7,880 bases of DNA, taken from contig JAFWDX010000139.1 in the NCBI GenBank assembly GCA_017515945.1, positions 1 through 7,880 on the forward strand, read 5' to 3'. The notes below the pieces were generated by a model. That model searched no databases, had not been told where the DNA came from, and was given only the letters and a program-made list of their open reading frames with translations. The translations under genes were made by a program, and so were the position numbers. This DNA comes from Blautia sp. Its GTDB lineage: Bacteria > Bacillota > Clostridia > Lachnospirales > Lachnospiraceae. Shown here one piece after another: positions 1-7,817 of this stretch (positions within the stretch are counted from its first letter, which is position 1; each line of letters opens with the position of its first letter).

Positions 1-40
1 CTGTGTGGCCTGTGTGGCGTCCCCTGTGTGGCAGTCCCCC
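1..40 (-). repeat. Short repeat array just downstream of addA, cut by the window edge
   Basis: The plus strand carries three exact copies of the nonamer CTGTGTGGC at 1-9, 10-18 and 24-32. The second and third are followed by C-rich tails (GTCCC and AGTCCCCC). Read on the minus strand it is a G-rich array beginning 5 bases after the addA stop. It may extend beyond the window. There is no hairpin followed by a T run, so it does not look like an intrinsic terminator. Its role is unknown. Confidence 0.75.
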
Positions 41-45
41 TTGTT

Positions 46-3000
46 TTACCTCAGCAGAATCTCTTTCCCCAGCGCAAATGAATAGATATATTTCTCCTTT
101 ACACGTCTGCCTGTCAGCCTCTGCAGGGCGTCGGCGTAATCCTCGAGCTGCACCTGGTAGAGGTCGATGAGTTTTTGTTCCTGTCCCGGCGATACGCGGT
201 CGGTCTTGTAGTCGACCAGTACGATCTCCTCCCCTTCCAGGAACCAGGCGTCGATGATCCCCTGGATCAGGATCCGTTCATCGTAATCCCAGGCCGGATC
301 GATCTCCCTGGCCGGCCGGGAAAATACAAAGGGTGATTCCCGTCGGAGGGTCCCTCTGGAAGCTGCATCGCTCATGCGCCGGCCGATGGGCGAGGCCAGG
401 AATATGCAGAAGTCGCCATACTGCAGGCAGTCCGCTTGCGGCTGTGTCATTTTTTTCTGATTCAGCAGCAGGGCGACCTGGTTCTCCAGTTCATGTACGA
501 TCTCGTTTTCTGTATCCGGCCAGTGTCCGTCGCGTGGATAGACCAGGCATTCCATCAGACGGTGGTAGGCCGTGCCTCGGTCTGCCCCGGAGAGCCGGGC
601 CTCCTCCTCCCGGAGAAATGCGGGTTTTGGTTCCGGTTCATCCGCTCCGGCAGCCGGATACAGATCATAGGCAGGCTCCTCATCGTTATGCCAGCTCATT
701 TTTTTGAGCTCGGAGACGCTGACCTTTTCCGGCAGACTGCGCAGGTAAGTCCAGCGATAACCGGCTTCAAAACGTTTGCGGATCTGCTCCCGTATCATCA
801 TTTCCGCTTCCCGGAGAGGATCCGTACAGATGCGTCCGAGGATCTCCCTGTCCACATCCAGCCCTGCCTGCTCCCGGACCTCCTCCATCACAAGGCCGCT
901 AAGAGAAACGATCTGTACCCGGAACTCCGCAGGGTCTGTGTAAAGATCCACCGGCATATCCGTTCCTTCACGCCGGAGCGTTTTCCTGTCGGGAAACATC
1001 CCCGCGTCATGAAACAGGCCGTCCATGCACCTGTGGCAGGCCAGCGCCGGCAGGACCAGATCCCAGGCCGTGCGGGCTCCCATCCTGTCCCTGACAGGCA
1101 AAAGCTCCGTATCCCGCATACGCAGCCTGGCCAGCTTCTGCAACACTTTTTCCATGTCCGGCACACTGCCCGCAAGGATCAGTTTTTCCTTGGCTCGGGT
1201 CAGAGCCACATACAAGATGCGCAGCTCCTCACCCAGCGTTTCACTCAGAAGCTTTCGGCGGATCAGTTCCCGGGACAGAGAGGAATGGCGCAGCCGCAGG
1301 ACGGGATCCACGGCATCCGCTCCGATCCCAAGATCCGGATGCATAAGCACAGCCTCATTCAGGTCGCGAAGATTAAAGGCCTTTCCCATACCACAGACAA
1401 AGACCACCGGAAATTCCAGGCCTTTGCTCTTGTGCACGGTCATGATCTGCACCATATCGCCTTCTTCGGAGGCCAGGTTTACTTCCCCATAGTCAACTTC
1501 ATATTTATGGAGCTGCCGGATGTACCGGACAAAACTGAACAGACCATGGTAACTGGTTTTTTCGTATTCCCTGGCCTGCTCAACGAGCATGCGCAGATTG
1601 GCGGTCCGCTGGGCACCGTCCGGAAGCGCGCCGGCGTACAGTTCATAGCCGGTCTGTGTCAGCAGGATCTGAAGCAGTTCATGGATCGGCGTATATTCGG
1701 CGAGGGACCGCCACTCATCGAGACGTGTCATAAACGACATGAGCCGCCTGGCAATACGCTCCTCATCTGTGTGCACATGACTGCCACCGTCCGAATCCTG
1801 TCTGATGCCGGTCTCTTCTCCCATTATTTCACGCCTTCGGCCAGTACCCGCCTCCGGTACCCCCGGAGCTTCCTCCGGCACGTCCGCGGCTTCCACCGAC
1901 ACATCCGGAGTTTCATCCATCATATTCGAGGGATTAGGCGGCACATCCGGATCTCCCTGCGGCTTTTCACCGCAGACGCTGCCACCCTCCCCGGCGCCAT
2001 ATTTACAGATGAACGCCTGCACGCTGTCATACAGGCAGCCCTCCGGGCAGGCAGCCCGGATCACGGCCATCTCGTCGGAAGAAAGGCCCGCTGTCGGTGA
2101 CCTCAGGACTGCGGCCAGCGGGATATCCTGTCTCGGATTGTCGCATATCTGGAGGAGATTGAGCACCGCAACTACCTCCGGAGCGGAAAAATATCCCGTC
2201 CTGGAGGCTGTGTAGCAGGGAATATGCCGCTTCGCAAACACCTTTGTAAAGGTCTCCGCCCAGCCGGCAGCGGAGCGGAACAAAATGGCGATGTCACCAT
2301 ACCGGATCGGCCGGTATTCCCCTGACGTGCTGTCATATACCAGCTCACGGCCCACCATCTGTGAGATCCTCTGCGCCACCGCCGCGGCTTCCTTTTCCCT
2401 GGCAGACAGAGCGGCCAGGCTCTCATCCCCGTCCTCTCCTTCCAGATCCTCTTTATCCTTGCTTTCCAGTATCAGCAGCTCAGCCACATGGGCCCCCGTC
2501 TCGGTCACCTGCGGAGGATATGGCGGAAACGACGCGCCCGGATAGAGTGCCGCCGCATCATCATAGGCGATGTCGCCCAGATCCTCTCCCATGATCTGAC
2601 GAAAGATGTAATTGACCGCGTCCAGGACCTGGCTGCGGCTGCGGAAATTTTTGTGCAGGTCGATCTTTTGCCTGGGTCCGTCCTGTGAAGTATACGTTCT
2701 GTATTTTCCGACAAAAAGCTCCGGGCGGGCCAGCCGGAAGCGGTAGATGCTCTGCTTCACATCGCCGACCATGAAAATGTTTTCTTTATTCTTTGCCCAG
2801 CCGGATACCGCGCGGGCAATATACTCCTGGACCATGTTGCTGTCCTGATATTCATCTATGAGGATCTCTTCATAACGCAGGGAAAGCTCCTTCGCCGCCT
2901 GTGTCATCCATTCCGCTTTCAGCTGCTCATCCGCCCCGGGAAACGAATCCCTGCTGTCTTCTGAAGGTTTCGCCGTAAGCACCTCCAGCGCCAGATGCTC

Positions 3001-4092
3001 CAGATCGCCGAAATCCAGGATGTTCTTTTTCCGCTTCGCCTGTGAAAACCGTCTTGAAAACTCCGCCGTAAGCTCCGTAAGCTCCCGGATCATCGGAGCG
3101 GTTCTCTCCAGGGCATTCAGCTGCTGCTGCCTGCTCCCCGTAAAGGACTTTTCGGCAAGCGACTTAAGGACAGCTTTTTCCTCCTCCCGGAGTTTTTTGA
3201 ACCGCTCCTTCAGATCAGGATCACAGTCCGGCATTCTTTTTTTCGACAGGGCTGTAAAGGAAAGACCGTCCAAAAGTTCCCACATCCCGTCATAATCGCG
3301 GGCTGCGGCTTTTTTCTGCAGCGCCTGTATAAGCAGCAGATCATCCGTGACGGCCTCCTGATAAGCAAAGGGCCCATCCGGCTTTTCACAGAGCGCGCGG
3401 GCCTCGCGGGCCAGGCTCAAGGCATCCTCCAGATCCTCCCTGACCGAATCCCACAAGGAATCGCTTTGCAGAAAGTTCTCCAGATTTTCCGGGTCATAAC
3501 GCCGCGCGCAGCCGGCCAGCCACTGCTCCGGATAAGGATTACTCATAGAAGCATCATACAGCCGGAGAATCAGCCGCACTGCTTCCTCATCGGATTTGCC
3601 CGGCGCGGCAGTCTCCATAAACTCTGTAAACCGAGGATCCGGATCTGCGTAATGCTCCTCCAGGAGCTCCTGCATCACATCCGCGCGCAGGAGCCTGCAC
3701 TCCCCCTCCTCCGCGATGCGGAAGCCCGGATCCAGATCGATCAGGTGAAAATAGTTTTTCAGCAGCCAGGCGCAGAAGCCGTCGATCGTCGTGATCTGTG
3801 CTGCGTGGATCAGGTTCAGCTGCCTGAGCAGATGCTCATCCTGCGGATGGGCCAGCACCTCCTTTTCCAGTGCCTTCTGCAGACGGTCCTTCATTTCTCC
3901 CGCCGCCGCTCTCGTAAAGGTCATGACCAGCAGACGGTCGATATCGATCGGATGGACCGGATCCGTGACCATCCCGATGATCCGCTGTACCAGAACGGCT
4001 GTCTTGCCTGATCCGGCTGCGGCGCTGACAAGGAGAGACCTGCCGCGCAGATCCAGCACCTGCTGCTGCTCTTTCGTCCATGTGACAGACAT
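46..4092 (-). CDS. addA: AddA, ATP-dependent helicase/nuclease subunit A
   Basis: Motor and nuclease subunit of cytoplasmic AddAB, which unwinds and degrades broken DNA ends until it meets Chi and leaves a 3' tail for RecA. The 1348-residue product carries the full superfamily 1A (UvrD/RecB-like) helicase set: Q motif near residues 8-11, Walker A AAAGSGKT at 24-31, motif Ia MTFTRAAAGEM at 57-67, motif II with D413-E414-Y-Q-D, motif III GDVKQSIYRFR from 443, motif IV NFRSR from 482, motif V TVHKSKGLE from 885 and motif VI YVALTRAKEKL with R966. The RecB-family nuclease follows: GTAYHRL near 1180, D1281 in GIIDAW, D1294-Y-K1296 in DYKTD, then a QLEDY motif. The start is supported by a strong ribosome binding site and by the family-typical short lead before Walker A. 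It is longer than B. subtilis AddA (about 1230 residues), largely because of a repeat-bearing linker at about 696-774. It lies 15 bases after addB in one operon. Function is inferred from motifs; the identity is very secure. Confidence 0.98.
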   Translation of the reverse strand: MSVTWTKEQQQVLDLRGRSLLVSAAAGSGKTAVLVQRIIGMVTDPVHPIDIDRLLVMTFTRAAAGEMKDRLQKALEKEVLAHPQDEHLLRQLNLIHAAQITTIDGFCAWLLKNYFHLIDLDPGFRIAEEGECRLLRADVMQELLEEHYADPDPRFTEFMETAAPGKSDEEAVRLILRLYDASMSNPYPEQWLAGCARRYDPENLENFLQSDSLWDSVREDLEDALSLAREARALCEKPDGPFAYQEAVTDDLLLIQALQKKAAARDYDGMWELLDGLSFTALSKKRMPDCDPDLKERFKKLREEEKAVLKSLAEKSFTGSRQQQLNALERTAPMIRELTELTAEFSRRFSQAKRKKNILDFGDLEHLALEVLTAKPSEDSRDSFPGADEQLKAEWMTQAAKELSLRYEEILIDEYQDSNMVQEYIARAVSGWAKNKENIFMVGDVKQSIYRFRLARPELFVGKYRTYTSQDGPRQKIDLHKNFRSRSQVLDAVNYIFRQIMGEDLGDIAYDDAAALYPGASFPPYPPQVTETGAHVAELLILESKDKEDLEGEDGDESLAALSAREKEAAAVAQRISQMVGRELVYDSTSGEYRPIRYGDIAILFRSAAGWAETFTKVFAKRHIPCYTASRTGYFSAPEVVAVLNLLQICDNPRQDIPLAAVLRSPTAGLSSDEMAVIRAACPEGCLYDSVQAFICKYGAGEGGSVCGEKPQGDPDVPPNPSNMMDETPDVSVEAADVPEEAPGVPEAGTGRRREIMGEETGIRQDSDGGSHVHTDEERIARRLMSFMTRLDEWRSLAEYTPIHELLQILLTQTGYELYAGALPDGAQRTANLRMLVEQAREYEKTSYHGLFSFVRYIRQLHKYEVDYGEVNLASEEGDMVQIMTVHKSKGLEFPVVFVCGMGKAFNLRDLNEAVLMHPDLGIGADAVDPVLRLRHSSLSRELIRRKLLSETLGEELRILYVALTRAKEKLILAGSVPDMEKVLQKLARLRMRDTELLPVRDRMGARTAWDLVLPALACHRCMDGLFHDAGMFPDRKTLRREGTDMPVDLYTDPAEFRVQIVSLSGLVMEEVREQAGLDVDREILGRICTDPLREAEMMIREQIRKRFEAGYRWTYLRSLPEKVSVSELKKMSWHNDEEPAYDLYPAAGADEPEPKPAFLREEEARLSGADRGTAYHRLMECLVYPRDGHWPDTENEIVHELENQVALLLNQKKMTQPQADCLQYGDFCIFLASPIGRRMSDAASRGTLRRESPFVFSRPAREIDPAWDYDERILIQGIIDAWFLEGEEIVLVDYKTDRVSPGQEQKLIDLYQVQLEDYADALQRLTGRRVKEKYIYSFALGKEILLR
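1856..1960 (-). repeat. 21-base repeats encoding a 7-residue repeat in AddA
   Basis: Three contiguous 21-base units (1856-1876, 1877-1897, 1898-1918) are recognisable. After one diverged 21-base spacer (1919-1939), a fourth partial unit in the same phase occupies 1940-1960. The unit length is a multiple of three, so the AddA frame is kept. The encoded heptads are of the type PDVSVEA, ADVPEEA, PGVPEAG, at about residues 711-746. They form the core of an acidic, proline-rich linker spanning about residues 696-774, between the LRSPTAGLSSDE segment and RLMSFMTRLDEW in the helicase 2B region. It is probably disordered and surface exposed. Confidence 0.8.
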
Positions 4093-4098
4093 ATCAAT

Positions 4099-4107
4099 CC
4101 CTCCTTT
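4099..4107 (-). promoter_or_regulatory. Ribosome binding site of addA, abutting the addB stop
   Basis: On the minus strand AAAGGAGGG lies directly after the TGA stop of addB and 6 bases before the addA ATG. The whole intergenic gap is 15 bases and is essentially this site plus its spacer. This fixes the addA start and implies that ribosomes ending addB can reinitiate on addA, which would suit two subunits needed in equal amounts. No terminator or promoter fits in the gap. Confidence 0.9.
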
Positions 4108-7100
4108 TCAGACCTTGTCCTGCTGCCGGAGTCTTTCCCAGATCTCATCCCGGCTGAGGTTTTCCAGACGCCGTGGGACAAAACCGGGGATCCGGCGGTC
4201 AAAACCGCACACTGATGCAAACGCGCACCAGTCGCACGCCTTCCGTTCCCCCATCTCATAAGGCGCAATCAAGGCATCTCCTTCATAGATCTGCCGGATA
4301 CTCCCGTCGATTTTTTTCTTTACATACTGCCCCAGCAAACCAAACTGAACAGGGTCTGCCACCGATGAGCCTTTGCGAAGGGTGCCGTCCTTGTTCAGGG
4401 CGACCGGAAGGGAGAGCGTGGTCTCATCCAGCCGCCGGACCACGTCCTCGTCGGCATTGACCAGACCGTTCATTTTCAGCTCCTTTAGGATCTGCTCCCG
4501 GATCTGGGGATCCGAAGGCGGCGCACCACCCGGTTCCTCAGCCGCACCGGGTGCCGCATCCTCTCCCACCATTTTCCCGGCCACACCGGGTGCCACATCC
4601 TCTCCCGCTATTTTCCCGGCCATACCGGGTGCCGCATTCTCCCCCGCCATTTCCTCGGCCGACAGGGGCACAGGCACCATCTCGTGATCGATCACCGGAT
4701 CCTTGATATTAAAGTAAAAGATTCCGGCCGGGACCACGCGTCTGCCCGGAAATCTGTCCTGCTCGGAGCGGATGGCGGCATCCAGATAGATCATCAGCTG
4801 CAGCTGCAGTCCATGGTATACACGGTTCAGATCAAAGGACGTACTGCCTGTTTTATAATCGATCACTTTGACAAAGACCTCTTCTCCTGAAGGATCCACA
4901 TCCACACGGTCGATCCGCCCGCCCTCGAATGCCAGCTCAAAGTTCTCAGGGATAAAGGTACCGCTGCGCAGCTGCTGCTGCAGCGCCCATACGCACCTGC
5001 GCAGGATCCGGCGGATCCTGCTGATCATATATCCATTTCGTGCGGTGCTGTGCAGGATGGTATTCCCATAATCCGCCGTCACGATATCCACACATTCGTC
5101 TACCAGCGCGTCCCTGGGGCCATCCTCCAGATCCGCCCATCGCAGGTCTCTGCGTCCGAGCTCCAGTGAAAAGCGCTCCAGGCTCTGATGCATGACATTT
5201 CCCAGATCGGCTGCCTGGAACTCGTAGGTCTGTCTGTCCGCCAGCCTCAGGCCGTACTGGAGAAAATGCGCATAGGCACAGCCGCAGTACCGCTCCAGCC
5301 TGGTGGCGCTGTAAGGAGAGATCTCACCATACAGCGCCTGTGCCACCTTTCGTCCCAACAGGTCATCCGGCCGGGTGAAGTATACCGCGTCCCGGATCAG
5401 CCGCAGCGAGGGACTGTACCCGTCGCTGGCCGCGTACCAGCGGTAAAGCTCCCTGAAAAGCGGATCCTGCAGCGCTTCTCCTCCTGCCCTGATGCAGGCG
5501 GTTATGACGGACAGACCTGAACCGGGCAGCTCCGGTATCCTGTTTCCGGCATCGTCGGCAAGGAACCCGCCGGCCCCGGGATCAGACGCCGACTCCACAC
5601 CTGCTTCCAAAGGATACCCCGATCCGTTATCTTTTCCCTGTCCGGCGCCCGCAGGCATCTCTGCCGCGTCCGGAATATAAACCGCTTCATCTCCCTGTTC
5701 GACACCCGCCGATCTCTCTGCCATGCCCGGTATATAAACCGCCTCATGTTCCTCGCTCAGCTTTGGGAACAGTTCCTTTATATTCCCGATCAGATATGCC
5801 GGCCGCAGGGCTTCGCCCCTGCTGCTGGTATGCGCGTAAGACAGGCAGAGCAGGCGGGAAGGCTTTGTCAGATTCAGATAAAGATAAAAACGGCCGTTTG
5901 CCAGGAGCTGCCGGGTTCCCGGCGCCAGTTCGATCCCCTGCTGCGCAAAATATTCCCGATCCATCTCCGTCAGGAATCCGCCTGCCGGAGGGACTTTGGG
6001 AATGTTTCCTTCATTGACCCCGGCGAAAAACAGGGCTTTGATCCCTTTTAACCGGGATCGTTCCATATCGCCGATCAGGATCTGATCCTGTCCCGGCGGG
6101 ATCATGCCGATCTGCAGTTTGGACAGGCCGGTCTCCATCAGGCCGGCAAAATCCTGAAACGTGACCGGCTCTTCCCCCAGGATGTCCACAAGCTTGTCCA
6201 GCAGATCCAGGATCATCTCATAGATCTGAGACGCTTCCTTCTCCAGCGCTTTATCTCCCTTTTCTCTGAAAAAAGACTCCTGCCTGCGGATCTTTTCGCA
6301 CGCATGGATATGCTGCAGAAAGCCGAAAAGCACCGTGCAATGCTCCCGGATGCTGTGTTTTCCCTTTACGATCTCTTCAAAGGGGGAAAGTTCAGCAGCA
6401 AGCGCCTTTCTCCCCTCCTCAAGCACATCGATCTGCCCGGGATCCATACCCCGGTACAGGCGCACCCAGCGTGTATTCCAGGCCTTTTTCCCGCGGATCC
6501 CAAGCGCCAGGCAATAATTGTCCATCTTATCCGTCAGCTCCCTGGACAGATCGGACATGCCGCTGCGCAGATAGCGGAAAACGCTTTCATACGCAAAATT
6601 CCCGGTAAAGATCTCCATAACGGCCCGAAGCATCTCCACCAGCGGATTCATACGCACCGTGTGCTTCCGGTCCAGGAAATAAGGCAGGCCGGCTTCTTCA
6701 AAGACACGGGCGGCCAGCTCACCGTACTCCTCCAGATCTCCTGTGATCACAGCGATCTCCCCGTAGCGCACCCCTCCGCCGCGGACCAGTCTGTGTATAC
6801 GCGCGGCGATCACACGCACTTCAGCCAGGGGCGACGGTTCGGAAAAAATGCAGACCTCCCGGGGCACCTCCCCATAGGTCCGTCCGTTGTACCGGAACAA
6901 ATTCTGTTCGATAAAATGAAGGGAAGGCGCATTGGCAAACCTTCCCTCTCCTCTTTGCGTGCGGATCACGGGATCCTCAATATCCCGGGTCAGCGTATTG
7001 AGTCCGGCCATCATCTCATAGCTCATGGCAAAAAGCCCGTGCCCGGTCGTATTTTTACCCGTCAGAGAACCGGCCCGCAGCTGCGAGGGATCCAGCGTCA

Positions 7101-7785
7101 CCGTCACCCGGATCCTGCTGCAGATCGAAAGCAGCTCTCTGATCACCCGCAGCTGGATCGGTGTAAAACCGGTAAATCCGTCAAAGAGCATGGTGCTGCC
7201 GCGCAGATTTTCAGACAGGGCAAGGAGCGGGAGAAGGACCTCCAGCATCTCCTCCGCCGTCAGGTAATGCTCCTTGAGGTATGCGCGGAAGGACGCATAG
7301 AGCCGGGTCAGATCCCGCAGCTTTCTCCCAAGGAGAGAATCAGTCGGAGTTTGAGAGAGTACGCCGGACAGCTCCTCCACACTCACAGAATACTGCATGA
7401 ATTCCGAGATCAGCGATTTCACCTCGTCGATGGTCCCGGGCCTTGCGAGCTGGGTTCCCAGATAAGGCAGTTCACTCCCAAGATCCTGCCTCAGCTTTTC
7501 CAGCACCAGGCTCTTGCCCGTATCCTCCAGCATCCGGCGGGTGTCTCCGCCCACCTCCTCAAAAATCCGGTGGGCAAGGCGCTGAAAACTCAGGATATCA
7601 ATATTGAGGATCCCTCCGCCGGGATGAAGATCCGTCAGGGTCTTCTGGGTCTGCATCGTGAACTGTTCCGGCACGATCACATAAAATAATTTCTGCGGCT
7701 CGGCCAGGGATTCCCTGATCAGCTTCTCAAAGGCATAGCGGGATTTGCCGGAGCCGGAGCCGCCGATAATGTATTGCAGGGACAT
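4108..7785 (-). CDS. addB: AddB, ATP-dependent helicase/deoxyribonuclease subunit B
   Basis: Second subunit of AddAB. In the characterised B. subtilis enzyme, AddB has an inactivated helicase-like fold that recognises Chi, plus a nuclease that cuts the other strand from AddA. The 1225-residue product begins MSLQYIIGGSGSGKS, with Walker A at residues 8-15, as is typical of AddB. The nuclease motif is seen at D959 (GRIDRVD) and D976-Y-K978 (VIDYKTG), followed by GLQLQLMIYL. The iron-sulfur pattern is complete: C836 (with another Cys at 834) before the nuclease core, and C1184, C1187 and C1193 at the C-terminus with the family's C-x2-C-x5-C spacing. The cluster holds the nuclease domain together. 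The start has a strong ribosome binding site and leaves the usual short N-terminus. The protein is somewhat longer than B. subtilis AddB (1166 residues), through two repeat-bearing linkers at about 672-757 and 1042-1080. It is the first gene of the addB-addA operon. Function is inferred by family; the identity is very secure. Confidence 0.97.
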   Translation of the reverse strand: MSLQYIIGGSGSGKSRYAFEKLIRESLAEPQKLFYVIVPEQFTMQTQKTLTDLHPGGGILNIDILSFQRLAHRIFEEVGGDTRRMLEDTGKSLVLEKLRQDLGSELPYLGTQLARPGTIDEVKSLISEFMQYSVSVEELSGVLSQTPTDSLLGRKLRDLTRLYASFRAYLKEHYLTAEEMLEVLLPLLALSENLRGSTMLFDGFTGFTPIQLRVIRELLSICSRIRVTVTLDPSQLRAGSLTGKNTTGHGLFAMSYEMMAGLNTLTRDIEDPVIRTQRGEGRFANAPSLHFIEQNLFRYNGRTYGEVPREVCIFSEPSPLAEVRVIAARIHRLVRGGGVRYGEIAVITGDLEEYGELAARVFEEAGLPYFLDRKHTVRMNPLVEMLRAVMEIFTGNFAYESVFRYLRSGMSDLSRELTDKMDNYCLALGIRGKKAWNTRWVRLYRGMDPGQIDVLEEGRKALAAELSPFEEIVKGKHSIREHCTVLFGFLQHIHACEKIRRQESFFREKGDKALEKEASQIYEMILDLLDKLVDILGEEPVTFQDFAGLMETGLSKLQIGMIPPGQDQILIGDMERSRLKGIKALFFAGVNEGNIPKVPPAGGFLTEMDREYFAQQGIELAPGTRQLLANGRFYLYLNLTKPSRLLCLSYAHTSSRGEALRPAYLIGNIKELFPKLSEEHEAVYIPGMAERSAGVEQGDEAVYIPDAAEMPAGAGQGKDNGSGYPLEAGVESASDPGAGGFLADDAGNRIPELPGSGLSVITACIRAGGEALQDPLFRELYRWYAASDGYSPSLRLIRDAVYFTRPDDLLGRKVAQALYGEISPYSATRLERYCGCAYAHFLQYGLRLADRQTYEFQAADLGNVMHQSLERFSLELGRRDLRWADLEDGPRDALVDECVDIVTADYGNTILHSTARNGYMISRIRRILRRCVWALQQQLRSGTFIPENFELAFEGGRIDRVDVDPSGEEVFVKVIDYKTGSTSFDLNRVYHGLQLQLMIYLDAAIRSEQDRFPGRRVVPAGIFYFNIKDPVIDHEMVPVPLSAEEMAGENAAPGMAGKIAGEDVAPGVAGKMVGEDAAPGAAEEPGGAPPSDPQIREQILKELKMNGLVNADEDVVRRLDETTLSLPVALNKDGTLRKGSSVADPVQFGLLGQYVKKKIDGSIRQIYEGDALIAPYEMGERKACDWCAFASVCGFDRRIPGFVPRRLENLSRDEIWERLRQQDKV
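4546..4662 (-). repeat. 39-base tandem triplication encoding a 13-residue repeat in AddB
   Basis: Three contiguous 39-base units (4624-4662, 4585-4623, 4546-4584) encode AddB residues 1042-1080. In protein order they are SAEEMAGENAAPG, MAGKIAGEDVAPG and VAGKMVGEDAAPG. The second and third are nearly identical in DNA; the first is more diverged at its N-terminal end, where it passes into conserved AddB sequence. The array sits inside the nuclease domain, between the DYK catalytic segment (976-978) and the three C-terminal iron-sulfur cysteines (1184-1193). It is rich in Ala, Gly and Glu and probably forms a flexible loop. Confidence 0.9.
5632..5745 (-). repeat. 57-base tandem duplication encoding a 19-residue repeat in AddB
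   Basis: Two adjacent 57-base units (5689-5745 and 5632-5688) encode AddB residues 681-699 and 700-718. Both begin EAVYIP and end with a QG pair and a charged residue, with diverged Ala/Gly/Glu-rich middles. The duplication lies within a Gly/Ala/Asp-rich linker of about residues 672-757, which joins the end of the helicase-like part (after the segment ending NIKELFPKL) to the block starting GLSVITACI. It preserves the frame and removes no recognisable motif. Confidence 0.85.
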
Positions 7786-7791
7786 TGTATG

Positions 7792-7800
7792 CCCTCCTTT
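7792..7800 (-). promoter_or_regulatory. Ribosome binding site of addB
   Basis: The minus strand reads AAAGGAGGG followed by the 6-base spacer CATACA and the addB ATG. It is a near-perfect match to the anti-Shine-Dalgarno sequence and fixes the start. Motif and spacing are identical to those of addA, which suggests matched initiation rates for the two subunits. Confidence 0.9.
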
Positions 7801-7817
7801 TTTCGAAACTATGAAAT

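Noticed and set aside
1..45. Intrinsic terminator after addA
   Set aside because: The nonamer copies are direct repeats, not inverted, and no stem followed by a T run is visible on the minus strand.
436..2100. Long plus-strand open frame of 554 codons opposite addA
   Set aside because: It lies wholly antisense to well-conserved AddA motifs, has no clear ribosome binding site, and its translation is rich in His, Arg, Gln and Pro without recognisable domains. It is a shadow of GC-rich codon use on the other strand.
6304..7689. Long plus-strand open frame of 461 codons opposite addB
   Set aside because: Same reasoning: antisense to the conserved N-terminal part of AddB, biased composition (His, Gln, Pro, Arg), no domain recognised.
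46..7785. Chi-like sites or very frequent GATC tetramers as a regulatory signal
   Set aside because: GATC clusters are explained by common Ile ATC and Asp GAT codons and their contexts. The Chi sequence of this organism is unknown, so enrichment cannot be judged by eye.
46..7785. A novel defence or mobile system
   Set aside because: All coding capacity is accounted for by AddA and AddB with intact motifs. No transposase, integrase, toxin or defence gene is present.
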